A model generated the notes under the pieces. The model did not search any database, was not told the origin of the DNA, and saw only the letters and a program-made list of their open reading frames with translations. A stretch of DNA of 52,761 nt, from contig PLLE01000011.1 in the NCBI GenBank assembly GCA_003141245.1, positions 3,047-55,807 of the forward strand. Direction: 5' to 3'. This DNA is from Chloroflexota bacterium. GTDB lineage: Bacteria; Chloroflexota; Limnocylindria; Limnocylindrales; CSP1-4. The position numbers and the translations under genes were made by a program. Positions 52,090 through 52,761 of the stretch are shown one piece after another. Within the stretch, counting starts at the first letter, position 1. Every line of letters starts with the position of its first letter.

Positions 52090-52761
52090 ATGAAGAAGAT
52101 CACGATCCAGCACGTGTCGCGCATCGAGGGTCACGCCAAGATCACGATCAAGCTCGACGACGCGGGGCAAGTGACCGACACGCAGTTCCACGTGACTCAG
52201 ATCCGCGGGTTCGAGAAGTTCGTCGAGGGACGGCCCTACTACGAGATGCCGTCGATTACGTCGCGCATCTGCGGCATCTGCCCGGTGAGTCACTCGCTTG
52301 CCTCGTCAAAGGCGTGCGACGCGATCATGGCCGTGCGCATCCCGAACACCGCGGCGAAGCTGCGCGAGCTGCTGCACTGCGCGCAGTTCGTGCAGTCGCA
52401 CGCGCTGTCCTTCTTCCATCTCTCAGCGCCCGACCTGCTGCTCGGCATGGACTCCGATCCCGCCAAGCGCAACCTCGTGGGGCTGCTCGAGGAATACCCC
52501 GACGCGCTGCGCGACGGGATCGCGCTGCGCAAGTTCGGCCAGCAGGTGATCGAGCGGCTCGGCAAGGAGCGCATCCACTCCTCGTGGTCCGTGCCCGGAG
52601 GCGTCAACGCCCAGCTCGACCCGCACGCGCGAGAGACGACGATCGCCGAGTTGCCCGCGGCCATGGCGATCGTGAAGCGCACGCTCGCGCTATGGAAGAA
52701 GACGCTCGACAACTTCCCGAACGAGATCGAGTCCTTCGCGAACTTCCCCACGATGTACTGC
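52090..52761 (+). CDS. hoxH: Group 3d NiFe hydrogenase large subunit HoxH, 3' truncated
   Basis: The first 224 residues of the catalytic subunit. KKITIQHVSRIEGHAKI and the L1 nickel motif RICGICPVSH are present, then QSHALSFFHLSAPDLLLGMDSDP and GVNAQLDPHAR, typical of HoxH. The second Cys pair and any C-terminal cleavage site lie beyond the window. ATG 52090 follows AGGAGA; an in-frame GTG at 51973 would add 39 Ala/Pro-rich residues and is considered less likely. Confidence 0.94.
   Translation, partial: MKKITIQHVSRIEGHAKITIKLDDAGQVTDTQFHVTQIRGFEKFVEGRPYYEMPSITSRICGICPVSHSLASSKACDAIMAVRIPNTAAKLRELLHCAQFVQSHALSFFHLSAPDLLLGMDSDPAKRNLVGLLEEYPDALRDGIALRKFGQQVIERLGKERIHSSWSVPGGVNAQLDPHARETTIAELPAAMAIVKRTLALWKKTLDNFPNEIESFANFPTMYC

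Noticed and set aside
1-52761. Search for tRNA or rRNA genes and IS ends
   Set aside because: No T-loop consensus with matching acceptor stem, no rRNA signature and no transposase-like frame were seen by eye; a tRNAscan or Infernal run would be decisive.

Overview
The window is 52.8 kb of GC-rich, densely coded DNA, and it opens and closes inside genes (nrdJ on the left, hoxH on the right). No rRNA, tRNA, IS element or CRISPR array was seen. The gene mix suggests a high-GC Chloroflexota (perhaps a Limnocylindria-type lineage) or a neighbouring terrabacterial group. It includes a class II B12-dependent ribonucleotide reductase, an F420-type luciferase-like oxidoreductase, many lipoproteins with Thr/Pro/Ala linkers, a probable PPi-dependent phosphofructokinase, GH65/beta-phosphoglucomutase, SPFH plus ribbon-helix-helix, and group 3b and 3d NiFe hydrogenase genes. 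The taxonomy is inference from gene content, not a measured placement.

Layout. 1-2929: 5'-truncated nrdJ, with an odd low-GC codon patch exactly after its NPC active-site motif. 2930-7630: a tightly coupled defence-like operon of a ribbon-helix-helix (RHH) regulator with operator repeats over its own start, an N6-adenine methyltransferase, a PD-(D/E)XK nuclease candidate and an AIPR-family protein. 7721-12004: a decapitated K+ channel, an M28 peptidase lipoprotein, an XRE regulator paired with an unknown HSCE-motif protein, a small conserved basic protein, a serpin remnant and a YihY membrane protein. 12200-17526: GH65 phosphorylase and beta-phosphoglucomutase (facing each other), a serpin and a zincin-like protein. 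17603-30564: mostly housekeeping and stress genes, including pirin, cold shock, glycosyltransferase, two hydrolases, Eis-type acetyltransferase, MsrB with an F420-type oxidoreductase, aminotransferase, arrestin-like protein and SPFH. 30634-38895: an RHH regulator coupled to a lipoprotein hydrolase, a Cys-rich protein next to an exonuclease-BRCT protein, MsrA, two tandem DUF3089 lipoproteins and a RibD-like reductase. 39114-43381: phosphofructokinase, a GIY-YIG/GreA fusion and two membrane proteins. 43534-52761: hydrogenase region.

The hydrogenase region reads CNBD protein, HydB-HydG fusion, HydD (group 3b small subunit), then HoxE, HoxF fused to a GltD/NfnL-like flavoprotein, HoxU, HoxY and HoxH (group 3d). 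The group 3b catalytic large subunit is absent from its expected place after HydD, so two small subunits share the one large subunit visible here.

Best candidates for something undescribed: (1) the RHH/methylase/nuclease/AIPR operon, (2) the GIY-YIG nuclease-GreA fusion, (3) the chimeric hyd-hox cluster with the HoxF-GltD fusion, (4) the codon-usage scar at the NrdJ intein-type site, and (5) a duplicated, mutually exclusive hairpin set in the phosphofructokinase leader.
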